From Siphonodentalium dalli (lineage: Eukaryota; Mollusca; Scaphopoda; Gadilida; Siphonodentaliidae): a stretch of 64,000 bases of DNA. The translations under genes were made by a program, and so were the position numbers. Location of the stretch: the NCBI GenBank assembly GCA_032622095.1, contig CP136066.1, positions 200,406,978-200,470,977 of the forward strand, given 5' to 3'. The notes below the pieces were generated by a model. It was not told the DNA's origin. It saw nothing but the letters and a program-made list of their open reading frames with translations, and made no database searches. Below are positions 12,838 through 24,361 of the stretch, in pieces. The number at the start of each line of letters is the position of its first letter. Position 1 is the stretch's first letter.

Positions 12838-13247
12838 TTAACCCTTTACCAAACAGAACGGCCCTGTGCCAATGCATTCTCTTATATATGCGAGTCGACC
12901 ATAGGTCGCCTCGCATATATAAGAGAATGCTTTGGCTTAACACATTAAAAATTATAAAATTGTTAAAAAATGTAAGAAAATATTGTAAAAAGTGTTTAAA
13001 AAAGATTTTGTTTAGGCCAATGCATTCTCTTATATATGCGAGGCGACCTATGGTCGGCTCGCATATATAAGAGAATGCATTGGCACAGGGCATAACCGTA
13101 ACCATCACAATGTGGTCAATGAGCCGGTTCCAATGATATCCATATTTGTATGGTTTTATTGAGACAGACCCAAGATAATTTAGGCTGTTGCAGCTTTATT
13201 TGGCCGTTTTTGTCCGTTTTTGGCCGGTTTGTTGGGAAAAGGGTTCA
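12838..13247. mobile_element. TTAA MITE, family I, copy 1, with double hairpin cassette
   Basis: Left end TTAACCCTTTACCAAACA, right end TGTTGGGAAAAGGGTTCA (TTAA decayed to TTCA). It holds two hairpins (12868-12935 and 13017-13085). Confidence 0.75.
12865..12940. repeat. Hairpin cassette unit (left, copy 1)
   Basis: Inverted arms CCAATGCATTCTCTTATATATGCGAG around a ~17-nt centre GTCGACCATAGGTCGCC (arm split here for length: CCAATGCATTCTC then TTATATATGCGAG). The same unit recurs at 13017, 19740, 25497, 26539, 26824, 28439, 28713, 31138, 56390, 60283, 60402, 62261 and 62546. Confidence 0.9.
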
Positions 13248-13340
13248 ACTCAATGGTTGGCTTGTCCTCTTCTTTCATAAGTAGCGATCACACCACGTAT
13301 GTCCACCGTGAATGTACCAATGTCGTGTTTTATAGTTTTA

Positions 13341-13439
13341 TGGTGCCCATATTCAGAATGAGCAATGGGTGATGCCACAGTGTCCTGTTTTATGGTGCCC
13401 ATATTCAGAATGAGCAATGAGTGATGCCACAGTGTCCTG
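13341..13439. repeat. 52-bp tandem duplication
   Basis: TGGTGCCCATATTCAG starts at 13341 and 13393. The upstream phrase CACACCACGTATGTCC (13298) recurs at 13875. Confidence 0.8.
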
Positions 13440-14160
13440 GGCCCAAAAACAAGGTACCCTGCCTTGCTCGCCGGAAGCTTATATTATGCTAATGATGAAC
13501 AGACAGTCTGCCGTAGGAGCAGTTTTAGCCTCGGTACAACACCACATAATGCGCACGAGTGTAGACTATAAACGATATCTGATCCTACTGATGATAACAT
13601 AGGTTTTGATATGCGATCTTTATCTGTTTTTAGTGATTTCATATGAAGGGTAATAAACTCTATAAAGAATGTCCCTTTACTTAAATAACGGCGATTTGTG
13701 TGAGAAATTACAACTCCACAATAGATCAACTATTAAAACACTTCTTGGGGGAGGTTTGGGGTACGCTCTTTAAAACACTTCTTCAAATATCTCCGTCATT
13801 TAGTTAATAACAATATTTTCTTATTTTAGGAGGATCACATATTGTTTGATATCTACACCAGTGCGCGTGGCCTGATCACACCACGTATGCCCACCATAAA
13901 TGTACCACCGTCGTGTTTTATAGTGCCACCATGCTATGTTACGTGGTCGTGCTAATTTCTTATGTAATTGGTTGGTCCTGCAAATTTACTATGATGTTTT
14001 GGAGGCGCATGCTGATTTGCCATGTTGGTGTAGGGCAAACCTATTCTGATAAGAAAAAGTACCGTTATTTTTATTTGCATTTTCGCTATATTTGGCTAAG
14101 TTGAATGAATTTAGGAAAAGCCATATGTGTATAAATCATTCAACAATATGCATATAGTTA
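13440..14160. other. No gene recognised
   Basis: 13960-14060 resembles, inverted, part of 14740-15050 and the start of the 37845 duplication (GTAGGGCAAAC), so it is probably a dispersed repeat. Confidence 0.4.
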
Positions 14161-14653
14161 GATCATACCATGGATCTCTATACTGGCTAACGCCCGTAGA
14201 GATCAAATTCGACCAGTAAAACCTGGGAAGTTTTAGTGTTAAAGTTAAAAAAACAATGCAGGGAATATATTGTTTTGTTAATACGTGTTCCCCAATAATC
14301 TACTTCACATTAAGGGGTGGTCCCAGCTCAAGATTACATTCTTTTCTGTGACTTTTGTAATCCGATATCGCAATAAACATTGAATTAATTACCCAGGATA
14401 AATTCCATAATTGCAAGCGACGCAAGAGAAATCGCCCGCAATGTCACTTAAATCGTACAATTTCGAGTTGGGACCTTCACCTACAGCGACGAACATTATT
14501 GAAGAACAGGTAAAAACTAAGAAATATATTCCCCGCGATATTTTTTCAACTTTATAACGTTCTCTGTCAAAACTTAAAAAAGTTCCCAGGTTTTGTACTG
14601 TTGGAATATGATATCTACGGGCGTTAGCGAGAGTGGTGATTCATGGCATGATC
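14161..14653. mobile_element. Foldback MITE, family C, copy 2
   Basis: Same arms as 5167-5681 (CTAACGCCCGTAGAGAT, CCTGGGAAG); ~493 bp. Confidence 0.8.
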
Positions 14654-14699
14654 TATCATATAGTAAAATGTTATCATAATGGTTGTGTTTGTTGTTGCA

Positions 14700-15690
14700 A
14701 ACCGATCACAATTTAGATGATTATACATGTCGATTTACAATCACCAGCGCAACCATTATTAAATTATGTTAAAATATATATGTTATTGACTGTTTCATGC
14801 CGGCACTGGCTTTTTTCAAAATCGCTCGGATTAGTCAAACATCCAGAAAATGACAACTTCAAAAAACTAATGGTACTTTTACTTAACAGCATCAGTTTGC
14901 CCTACCAACATCATAGCAATTCAGCAGGACTGCCAGCAGCATAGCATACTAGCAGTGCCCATCAACAAGATAGCAATTCAGCAGTTCCCATCAACATCAT
15001 ATTATAGCACATGCGCGGGACTACTTAACCAGGGGTGGGTCAAACTCTGATCAGATAGTACTGATATAATGCTATATAGTGTTGGTAAAAGTTGTTCCTG
15101 TTGGTTTAGCTATATGCTATTGGAAAAAGTGTGTTTAAAGTGGTAATGTACGCCATTTTCAATAAATTAACGATCTAATATCGATAATATATAGAAAAAT
15201 AAGTAATTTGAGTCGAAGATGTATTCTGTGAACGATCAGGTTAATATGTTATCTTAAAATCAAAGTTAATAATTTGATATAAATTTAATTTATGGCTGGA
15301 GCGATAAATTAAAGTACGAATGTTCGTGTACCAGACGCGATCAAATTAATTAAAGGACAGTGGATTGGTGAACGCACGGCACACATGATCGTGCAAAACA
15401 GTATGTTGATACGGGGAGTAAACTCAAGACACTAACAGACTAGACTAGTGACTATACAGTAACTTAAATGAGTATGTGGGGCTATTATGCATATAATATA
15501 ACTTTTATTTTATACATTTGCTTGAAAACTGTACAAAAATTATTCGAAAACGAAAATTTGTATTTTCGCATTCCGACTAATTTGCTATCTGTAACATTAC
15601 TTCGTACTCAACAGACTTTCAAATAATGGACAAATGGTTACCTTATTCTACGACCCAGAGACTATAGAAATCAACAACAACATTTGAGTA
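14700..15690. repeat. Dispersed repeat piece plus unannotated DNA
   Basis: 14740-15050 is an inverted relative of 37845-38160 (CAGCGCAACCATTATT, AATCGCTCGGATTAG, TTTGCCCTACCAACATCA). The rest, 15060-15690, shows nothing recognisable. Confidence 0.45.
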
Positions 15691-15700
15691 CAGTATCCCT

Positions 15701-16167
15701 TTAAAGATGCATAATCCGATTAATAAGCGCCCCTTAGTTACTATTTATTTGGTTTCGGTGGTACTACATATTTGGTTTGAGTCGAGGAACCAACCTATCA
15801 AAGCTCAGAGTTATTAGATATTGATTTTTTAAATCTATTATTTTTGACCATCGAGACTTAATAGTGGCCCAGTAAAAAGTCGACGATCCGACGCTATATG
15901 ACCAAATTGCGGATGAAGATGGATAACTCTAAAATCAAGAGGCTTTGTGTTGATAATAAGGCCAAATTTCGTCGAACAACATGTTGATGGATAACACGTT
16001 TCGGGCAATTTTATATTATAGTTGACAGCGATTAGCATTATTTTTGGGCAATTAATCGATTCTGATCATTGAAGCAGCATTTCTAATAAAGCAGTTGTTG
16101 TTGTTGTCGACGTCGCTGTTGGAATCTGATTATATGCGGACCATCAAATCGGATTGAGTACCTTTAA
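15701..16167. mobile_element. TTAA MITE, family F, copy 1
   Basis: Bounded by TTAA at both ends, with right end CGGATTGAGTACCTTTAA. Interior landmarks: GAGTCGAGGAACC, CTCAGAGTTATTAGATAT, GTTGTTGTTGTCG. Confidence 0.7.
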
Positions 16168-16169
16168 CA

Positions 16170-16700
16170 AAAGGGGCTAACAATAACAATAAATACTGTC
16201 AATATTCTCCAATTCAGTTCCTTGGTCTTTGGTATAGATAAAACATTTTCAAGGAAAATCCAATATCAGGGAACTATGGTGATGCATTCTCACTCAGTTA
16301 TTGTTGGTATGAATTCAATATATATATAATTTGATTTGGTTGAGTGCTCCAACGCGCGCCGACTTGCCATGCATGAATTTGTATGTGACCATGAAACATA
16401 TAACAATGCGTGTTGACCAGAGGTCAATCGAGTGATGATGGCGTTGTTGCATGACAGGAGATTTGCAGAGTTATTGGGCAAGAAAAGTAATCGAGGCGAC
16501 ATGCCTTTATGTAGCCATTATTGATTGTATTTTGTCATTCAGGGGTGCCGGGTAGACGGGCATTATAGGCCACGGCACTCCACACAATACACATATAAAT
16601 TAACTTATATTATATTGTATTAATGTATAATGTATTGTATTGTGAAATAAAATATTATCCTATTAATATTATCCTAACTGTGCCATAATAACTGTAGAGG
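16170..16700. other. No gene recognised
   Basis: AT-rich, with short TA-rich palindromes near 16600-16660. Confidence 0.4.
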
Positions 16701-16708
16701 ACAATTAC

Positions 16709-17404
16709 TGGCTGCGGACACACGTATCACAGTAGCGATGACATAGTAGGTGTGCCAATTATATATGGTGGAGTTTGGTGACAATTGGTTGTCATAATTA
16801 ATATACCATAGCTAGCTATGTCGCCCGCTGCATATTCGCACAGTGGGTCCTCCAAAGTTCGTTATAATCAGCATTTTTCTTGTTGTTTTGTTCTTGTATA
16901 GTTCGCTTTGTTTATTCCAGATACTTTATCGCAGCTGCATTCCCCCCAACAGTTCCAACATAGCTTCATTGGCCCACATGATAATATTAGCGGAATTATG
17001 CGGAGAACTAAACGTCGCAAAATAAAAACCGCAATTGTGGAACTGTCTTAATACGCATGACATTTATATAAGTGGATAAACATGAATTGAGATCATATCA
17101 ACAAAACGTGCTGCATGCATGGTATGTGAGTGAATGAGGGATTTCCACGATAAAACACAATTCTGGACGATCGATCGTGCAATTATATATATCGTAGAGA
17201 CTACGCAAAACGTAATGAGTAGATATCAACCTTGGTGAAACGCAATTGGTTAATTTGTCGAGTCGATTCATTGTGCGGAAACTCAGCGCGCAACATGGCG
17301 AGCTATGGCACAGAAATATGACGACCAATTGTCATCAAACTGCACTATAATAAATTGTCACACCTACAATTCCATCGCTACTGTGGTACGTGTGTCCGCA
17401 GCCA
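16709..17404. mobile_element. TIR element, family E, copy 3
   Basis: Same ends (TGGCTGCGGACACACG ... GTGTCCGCAGCCA); ~696 bp. Confidence 0.75.
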
Positions 17405-17419
17405 TTGTCACCAAAATAT

Positions 17420-19160
17420 AGCATAATAATACGACACACTTATTGTAGCAACTAAGTTAACTTAATTAAGGACTATAATTATATACTCATTTTTGGGGGG
17501 GAAATACCGGATAAACTTCAATGTATAGATATATTTAAATAATCATAACTAATATGTGCCTTTTACTTCTTGGCTAATCAATATCAATTATATAATATAT
17601 CTGAAGAAAATTGTATCTGCATGCCCAAATTGGCAATCTCCAATTTCAAGTTGCCTATCTCTGAGGTAAACTTGTGCTTGGGTGGAAACATGTAGAGAAT
17701 AATTTGAGTGTCAGTCAGACATTTTATTTACATGTATACGAAAGGTTATTCCAGCATATACACACGATATACACACGATAAAACAATTGGGTATAGTTAA
17801 TTTACATGGACGTATGCAGGCTAACAACACATTTCTTGCAATAAACAAGAAGGCACACGTAAACGTTCACACGAAATATCAATATTTGTCCTTGGAAACT
17901 TAGCATCGTGTTGAGGGGAGGAAGTTATTTTAGATGACGCATATTACCCCGACTAAACCGGATAGTCCTGTTGTCGAGAGGTAATGGTAGATCATGTGTG
18001 TGACTTGCTCGTTGACCGGGACACGCAGACAAGCTGAGAGGTGGGATCAAGTTAGGCTATTCGCTGTTGTCGAAATCCACGATGACGTCATCTTTAGCAC
18101 TATTTTATGGACACGTCGTGTTGGTGTAGATGTAGAAATGCATGAGTTAGATATTACTCCTAACGGTTAATTGAATTTACTTCCCTGAATCGTCCGAATA
18201 ATAATCAAAACTGCTGAGTCTTGTTATGTGTTTTTTTCACGATGGTGAACAAATGCCTCATACACAACGATTGTCTTAATATGTAACTGTATTGCCTCAG
18301 AATTCAGATCCAATATTCCCGGGTTTTTGCCGTTATCTCCGAGAAAATCCTAACCAAGGCAATGAACACACAACAGCACAAGCTCCAGAGAATCAATTGT
18401 CCGAAATGCTCCTAGATTCGTAGTCAGGCATATCATTTGTCATATGCATTGCCCCAGGTTTTGCTGAAAATATATTTTTTTCAAAAATCACATCACTGTA
18501 AACAACACAAATAAGATGTTACAACGACATTCAATATAATGTACTTCTATGTCTGTTCAAATGTGCTGTATATTCCATTCTTTGTTTATCGCCAAATAAA
18601 ATATAAATCAATAAAATATCAATAAACAAAAAAAAATAACACTGTTGGGATTTAATCTCCTCTTGACCCACAAAAAGACTATTTGGTAAATACGAAATCA
18701 CTTTATGTTGGGTTCGCTTGTGATTACGTCATTTAATTCAAGTCTATGTTCGAAGAGTGGAAGGTATTTCTAGACTTCCATGGTGCGCAATGATTGTTAC
18801 TAAATAGGGTCAAACGGAATTCTAGAACGCAGCGTACGTGCCATCAAATCAAATAGAAATATTGGAACGCCTATGTGTGATGAAATACATAGAATTGTTC
18901 CCCTTAGATGCAAAATGAAATGTTAAATGGTGGTTATGCGAAATAAAATATTTTATCTGTATCATCATAATTACCACAACCGCCATCTCTATTTTGGGAA
19001 CGAAACCACGATTAGTTCCCTCTTAACTTACATAATTACACATTAACTCTTTATTTGTACTAAACTAGCTGTAACATGCTTCGGGGCCGTTATTCAGCGT
19101 CGGGGAGGCATTCGTCGCGTCACGCACATGACAGACAGATCCTACTCTTTTATATATATT
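17420..19160. other. No gene recognised
   Basis: No frame, splice pair, TIR or tandem repeat was found in this 1.7 kb. Confidence 0.4.
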
Positions 19161-19697
19161 GGTCATATTATTATGCCACTTCAATATCTCCTCGGGCAAA
19201 TCGGTTAATATTGGACTTATTTCGTTCTGATATAAGCAGATAGTGGACTTATACCCGTTATTCTTTTATTTATTTGGATGGCGCGGGGCATAGCGAAAAC
19301 ACATCTATAAAGAGCGTATAGCTGGTGCTGAGTTATACCCACAGTGCACAGCTTTTCTTCTGCCTGCCTGAACATCCCTCCACATGAATATTAGACAATT
19401 CCAATGTATACTTCCATAACAAGATGGGAGAATCAATTTAAAAAAGAAAGGGTTGAAGTCAAACATATGTTTCCCGTGTATTATGGTCTAATCGAAAGTA
19501 TTTTTGCAAATTGTCTCCCTTTTCTTTAAATACTTTTCTTCGTTTACTTCTGCCATTGCGTGTTTTGAACGTATACTTATTAGACATGACTAATAAACTT
19601 ACATTGGTCGCCATAGGAATGGATCTCGCCCGTGAAGCATTGCGTTCCTGTGAATAAATAACGTCATATAAGGTACAATACAACTCATTTATATCAG

Positions 19698-19893
19698 TTA
19701 ACCCTTCCATGACTGGAGCTTCCTGATTTTTACGAAAACCCTGTGCCAATGCATTATTGTATATATATGCGAATTTCCCATAGTGAGCCTCGCATATATA
19801 AGAGAATGCTATGGTCTAACAATATTTACATTGACCTCATTATCCATGATAGTTAATGCTGCACCAGCGCAGCTCCCGTCATTGAAGGGTTAA
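19698..19893. mobile_element. TTAA MITE, family J, with single hairpin
   Basis: TTAACCCTTCCATGACTGGAGC at the left (shown here as TTAACCCTTCCATG then ACTGGAGC) and TCATTGAAGGGTTAA at the right. Contains one degenerate hairpin at 19740-19815. Confidence 0.7.
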
Positions 19894-20234
19894 TCGGGTG
19901 CACGTATTACACTGATCGTGGCAGTCACTGGACACAATCAGAAGTTGCTTCGCAAGCCCTTTTGTTAGTTTCATGTGTGGAACACATGAGTAGGATATAT
20001 TTATGTTCTGGTATACTAAGCGTACTATTGGTAGTTTTATGATGTAAAATCGGATGGATATCTTTAAGGTTTTCTAATGGTAGAGTATTTCAGGGTTAAT
20101 CCAACTTGAATGAGATAGAATAATAAATGCACGGCCGCGTTACTTACTTGTTAACGTTATCCAGATCCGTCTTGAAATAATGTCTATCTAACCAGTTTCC
20201 GTCAAATCTGAAAAGTTAATTACGAAAGTAAGGT

Positions 20235-20487
20235 ACAATCCATAGGGAGTCACGCATATATAATAGAATACAATGGCCTAACAATATTTACCTTGACCTT
20301 GTAGGTCATTATATTCTCTAATATATGCGAGAATACATTGGTCAAACAATATTGCCTTGATCTTGTAATCCAGAGTATTATCTTATATGTGAGATGCTCC
20401 CTATGGGAGAGTAGCATATATAAAAGAATAAACTGACACAGGATCATTAAAACTGCACCAGCGCAGCTCCCGACATGAAAGGGTTAA
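20235..20487. mobile_element. Decayed family J element with several hairpin remnants
   Basis: Right end CATGAAAGGGTTAA at 20474-20487 and GCGCAGCTCCCG shared with 19698-19893. Three degenerate CATATATAA...AGAATA hairpin arms. Left end not found. Confidence 0.5.
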
Positions 20488-20698
20488 TATCATCTTGAAC
20501 CTTGATGTCGACCCGGGTTTCATATGAATAGGTAAGATATTGTAACAACAAGCTCGCGCGACGTTACTGTCTAGCAATAGGTCAGCTTGGTCACATGGTT
20601 TTCCGACGGTGTCCGATCAAATTATCCGTATCTAAATAGACAACTAACTGATCTTGCTTAAACATTTGTCGGTTTGGGTTGAACATATTCTGTGCAAT

Positions 20699-20841
20699 CC
20701 TTGAAATAGGATGCCTGTCATTTGCAGAATGAGGTTCCCAAAGGGTCAATTTGGTGATGCTAGCCCGCTATGCGGGGTAGCATCACTAAATTATCCATCT
20801 GGGGACCTCATTCTGCAAATGACAGACACACTATTTCAAGG
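20699..20841. mobile_element. Foldback MITE, family B, monomer
   Basis: CCTTGAAATAGG...CTATTTCAAGG; arms carry TGTCATTTGCAGAATGAGG; loop contains GCTAGCCCGCTATGCGGGG. Confidence 0.85.
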
Positions 20842-20999
20842 CTTGATTCTGTGTCCATATTGCTCTTAGGTGGATGAGAACACAATCGTGTTTAGAAGAA
20901 CAGACGAACAAGAGCGACAGTATGGGGTTTAAAACCTGATGCAAAACTTGGAGGACATGGAAAGTCATCTTATAAAAGAGTTATTGTTTTGTTTTACTT

Positions 21000-21320
21000 A
21001 GATGTTGACATGAGCAATAGGTTAAACCTTTCTATATTAAAGCATCATACGTGAGTATAGTTATCCCATGGGAAATGTTCAGATAATAAGTTCAACAATC
21101 CATTGGTCTCTCGTATATCTCCGTAGGTCCCATAGGTCCCATAGGTCGTTTGTTGAACTTATTATCTGAACATTTCCCATCAATGAATAATTGTGAATCC
21201 TTCTGCTCTTCTGTCTGCCATCTGCTTTTATCACTTGAACATCTCTCCAAATAAATAATAGACCTTTCCAATATATACTTTTATGAGTGAATGGGATAAT
21301 CCATTTATAGAAAAGGTATG
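21000..21320. mobile_element. Family D MITE
   Basis: Central hairpin 21070-21179: GGGAAATGTTCAGATAAT ... ATTATCTGAACATTTCCC. Right arm 21180-21320 matches 6645-6790. Confidence 0.65.
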
Positions 21321-21385
21321 TGATATTCGGGTTGATAATTCCTCATATCATCCCGAATCAATACAATAAGTCAACATATCCTCTA

Positions 21386-21819
21386 GATCATGCCATGCAT
21401 CTCTACTCTGTCTAACGCCCGTATAGATCTCTACTCTGTCTAACGTCTAACGCCCGTAGATATCTCTACTCTGTCTAACGTCTAACGCCCGTAGAGATAA
21501 TATTCCACCAGTACAAAACCAAGGAACTTTGGCCGCTTACGATCTAATCTGCAGACTTTGGGTGACAGGGAATAAAATAAATATTTATCGCGGAATCGGG
21601 TGTCAAAAGTCACGTACATAATGTAATCTCGAGCTGGGAACTTCACGTACGGGTGAATAAATTATTAAGCAACAGGTATTAACAAAGAAATACATTCCCC
21701 GCGTTATTTTTCCGACTTTATAAGGTTCCTTGTCAAAACTTTAAAAAGTTCCCGGGTTTTGTACTGTTGGAATATGATCTCTACGGGCGTTAGACAGAGT
21801 AGAGATTCGTGACATGATC
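21386..21819. mobile_element. Foldback MITE, family C, copy 3
   Basis: Same ends; the left arm carries a local triplication of ATCTCTACTCTGTCTAACG at 21400-21490. Confidence 0.8.
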
Positions 21820-22380
21820 TACATATCCTCGTGCAAATAGGTTCATATTGGACTGATTTCATTCCAAAATAAGCTGATTATGAGCTTATATCCGATATTC
21901 CGTTGAATGGCGCGGGCTGCAGTGGAAACACATTATAAAGAGCGTGAATCTGGTAAGTCGTGTCGATGAATAAAGATAGATTCAATAATGCCAATATGGG
22001 CTTATTTCGTATGGAGATAGTCCCATATTGGACTGTTTCACAAACCACGTTATATGTCCATATGGAGCGTATAATTGAGGTTAAATGACGTCAATATGGG
22101 CTTATTTCGTACACTCACAGAAATCGGGGTCCTTATAGCGACTATATAGTGCCTATCGTAGCTATAGTGCCTATCTATGTAACACATATTGGTTATTGGG
22201 GTGATATATTAGCTATATCGTAGATAGTGCCTATAGCGTGGAACTTATATCGCATTCAGGATAAACCAAATTACGCCCACCTGTTATTTGACAGACGCAC
22301 CCGCCAGAGGGCATATTCGCAGGCGGCGTATCTAATTTTTCGAGCAGCCATTTTTAATCGAAGAATTAAGACAAAGTAAA

Positions 22381-22480
22381 ATGGACGCTTCCAATGACTC
22401 TGTTGAACTTTGGACGGAAGATGCTGTTGAGAAATGGCTGGACGACGCGGGATTGTCTGAATTAAAATCGGCATTTAGAG
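22381..22480 (+). CDS. First coding exon of a SAM-domain protein, inside a TIR element
   Basis: ATG in a strong Kozak context (aaaATGG) opens a 33-codon exon ending at AGAG|gttagt. The residues WTEDAVEKWLDDAGLSELK followed by SAF match the first helices of a sterile alpha motif (aromatic start, xDVxxWL, GL, F). SAM domains mediate protein-protein or RNA contacts. The exon lies within the element 22112-23585, so it is either element cargo or a captured host first exon. The upstream 120 bp are free of the element's repeats and could hold a promoter. Confidence 0.6.
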
Positions 22481-22716
22481 GTTAGTATTAGCACCACATT
22501 TGTTGGAAATTATTATCATTATATCAACATCAAATGATAAACACACACACACCGTCACCATTACTTCAATAATAATCCAACCTCTTGTTAATTTTGTTTT
22601 CAAATTAACCAGCGAAGTATTTTGTTCTCATTCCACAAAGTTGAGTTCCAGAACATTGACACTTGAATTAAAAAAATTATTGAACTTTATTTAACTTTTT
22701 TAATTCTTCTTTTCAG

Positions 22717-22760
22717 CTCTTAGCAGAGATGAACAATCAGAGGTCTGCAAATGTGGATGA
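22717..22760 (+). pseudogene. Second exon of the SAM-type reading frame, truncated
   Basis: A good acceptor (long pyrimidine tract then TTTTCAG) follows a 236-nt intron. In the frame set by exon 1 the protein stops after ALSRDEQSEVCKCG, total 47 residues. In another frame the same DNA reads SDLRYKILNKA, like the last helix of a SAM domain, which suggests a frameshifted, decayed copy rather than a working 47-residue protein. Confidence 0.4.
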
Positions 22761-22799
22761 GTCGGTGAAGATGAGTTTATCAGACCTCCGTTATAAAAT

Positions 22800-23570
22800 A
22801 TTGAATAAAGCAAGCTATATATTACCTAAAGTTAGGGACTATATAATACCTATTTGCTTTATAGCTACTATATCATAGCTAATTAGGTACCATATAATAT
22901 CTAATTAGGTACTTTATAGTAGCTATATCATGTATAGGTACTATATAGTGCCTAAAGTTAGGCACTATATAATACCTAATTGCTGTATAGCTACTATATA
23001 GTAGCTAATTAGGTACAATATCATATCTAATTAGGTTCTTTATAGTAGCTATATCATATAGGCACTATATAGCACCTAAGTTAGGCACTATATAATACCT
23101 AATTATGTACGTTATAGTAGCTATATCATATAGGCACTATATAGCACCTAAGTTAGGCACTATATAATACCTAATTAGGTGCGTTATAGTAGCTATATCA
23201 TATAGGCACTATATAGCACCTAAGTTAGGCACTATATAATACCTAATTAGGTGCGTTATAGTAGCTATATCATATAGGCACTATATAGTACCTAAAGTTA
23301 GGCACTATATAATACCTAATTAAGTACGTTATAGTAGCTATATCATATAGGCACTATATAGCACCTAAGTTAGGCACTATATAATACCTAATTAGGTGCG
23401 TTATAGTAGCTATATCGTATAGGCACTATATAGTACCTAAAGTTAGGCACTATATAATACCTAATTAGGTACGTTATAGTAGCTATATATTATAGACACT
23501 ATATAGTACCTAAACTTAGGCACTAACCCAGTGGCAAGGATAGTGCCTATATAGGTACTATATAGTAGCT
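22800..23570. repeat. ~72-bp minisatellite of palindromic TAGGCACTATATAG motifs
   Basis: The motif ATATCATATAGGCAC recurs about every 72 bp (23051, 23123, 23195, 23267, 23340). Units consist of inverted motifs such as CTATATAGCACCTAAG and TTAGGCACTATATAA, able to form many hairpins. The array fills the 3' half of the TIR element, and related motifs occur near its 5' end. Confidence 0.85.
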
Positions 23571-23961
23571 GTATTTTTAAGAGTGTATGGAGATAGTCCC
23601 ATATTGGACTGTTTTAAAATCCACGTTATATGTCCGTATAGAGCGTATGTTGAGGTTAAATGACGTCAATATGAGCTTATTTCGTATGGAGATAGTCCCA
23701 TATTGGACTGTTTCACAAACCACGTTATAGGTCCATATAGAGCGTATATTGAGGTTAAATGACGTCAATATGGGCTTATTTCGTATGGAGATAGTCCCAT
23801 ATTGGACTGTTTTAAAATCCACGTTATATGTCCATATATAGCGTATGTTGAGGTTAAATGACGTCAATATGAGCTTATTTCGTGCTCATTACAAGAAGCC
23901 CGTTATGTAGCGCTGTATGCTTATTTTCATGAGATCAGGCTGAATAAATGTATAACAACAC

Positions 23962-24361
23962 TCACTTCTTCTTAGGGGCATATTCGGCACCTTGTCTTGA
24001 GAGGCTGTAGTGCTCGATGTTATCTAGAGGTTCTCGGTGCGATTGACTGCGATCAGGGTATGGAAGGGAGCTGGGGCTCATAACAAGCCTGTCATCATAT
24101 GACCTGGTTCTATCCAGGCCTTCATAACGCTCCACCCTGTCTTCATACGGTCGCTCTACAATCCGCTCGAATCTCTCCACGCGATCATTCATTGGTCTCT
24201 CTATCCTCTCATATCTTTCCGTACGGTCTTCCATTGGTCTCTCCATCCTCTCAATTCTTTCTTCGTATTGTCTTGGTCTTTCCATTACTTCGTATGAACG
24301 GGGTGGTCTTTCTATTTCTTGAACATATGTCCTCACTCTTTCCGGCTCTCGAATATACGAA
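23962..24361 (-). CDS. Terminal coding exon: repetitive Arg/Glu/Tyr tail
   Basis: Acceptor gaatttcag, phase 2 entry, 132 residues and a TGA stop. The exon is built from degenerate repeats of about 15 residues of the type ERPMEDRTERYERI, seen about four times (ERPMEDRTERYERI, ERPMNDRVERFERI, ERPYEDRVERYEGL and a weaker earlier one), followed by a Ser/Pro-rich segment and a basic end (APKKK). YERI and YEGL match YXX-hydrophobic sorting motifs. The strongly charged repeats could form a helix. No canonical AATAAA was seen just downstream on this strand. Confidence 0.88.

Larger units (their letters stand above)
22112..23585. mobile_element. TIR DNA element with SAM exon and subterminal minisatellite
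   Basis: It interrupts a ~100-bp tandem repeat whose intact copies supply the empty site (CTTATTTCGTATGGAG). The junctions show TA on both sides. Ends are CACTCACAGAAAT and, inverted, CACTCTTAAAAAT (10 of 13 match). TA duplication fits Tc1/mariner-type or related cut-and-paste elements. No transposase is visible, so it is non-autonomous. Confidence 0.75.
21960..23885. repeat. ~100-bp tandem repeat, split by the 22112-23585 element
   Basis: Units begin ATGGAGATAGTCCCAT and end CAATATGGGCTTATTTCGT; about one unit lies left and three right of the insertion. Flanking sequence at 21835-21960 recurs at 19165-19330 and 24680-24840 (AGGTTCATATTGGACT, GGCGCGG), so the array belongs to a larger dispersed repeat. 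Confidence 0.8.

Noticed and set aside
22266-22280. CAAATTACGCCCA shared with the microexon copies at 26122-26271
   Set aside because: Only 13 nt match with no extended similarity; probably chance.
22800-23570. CRISPR-like regular repeats
   Set aside because: Direct tandem repeats without unique spacers in a eukaryotic genome: a minisatellite.
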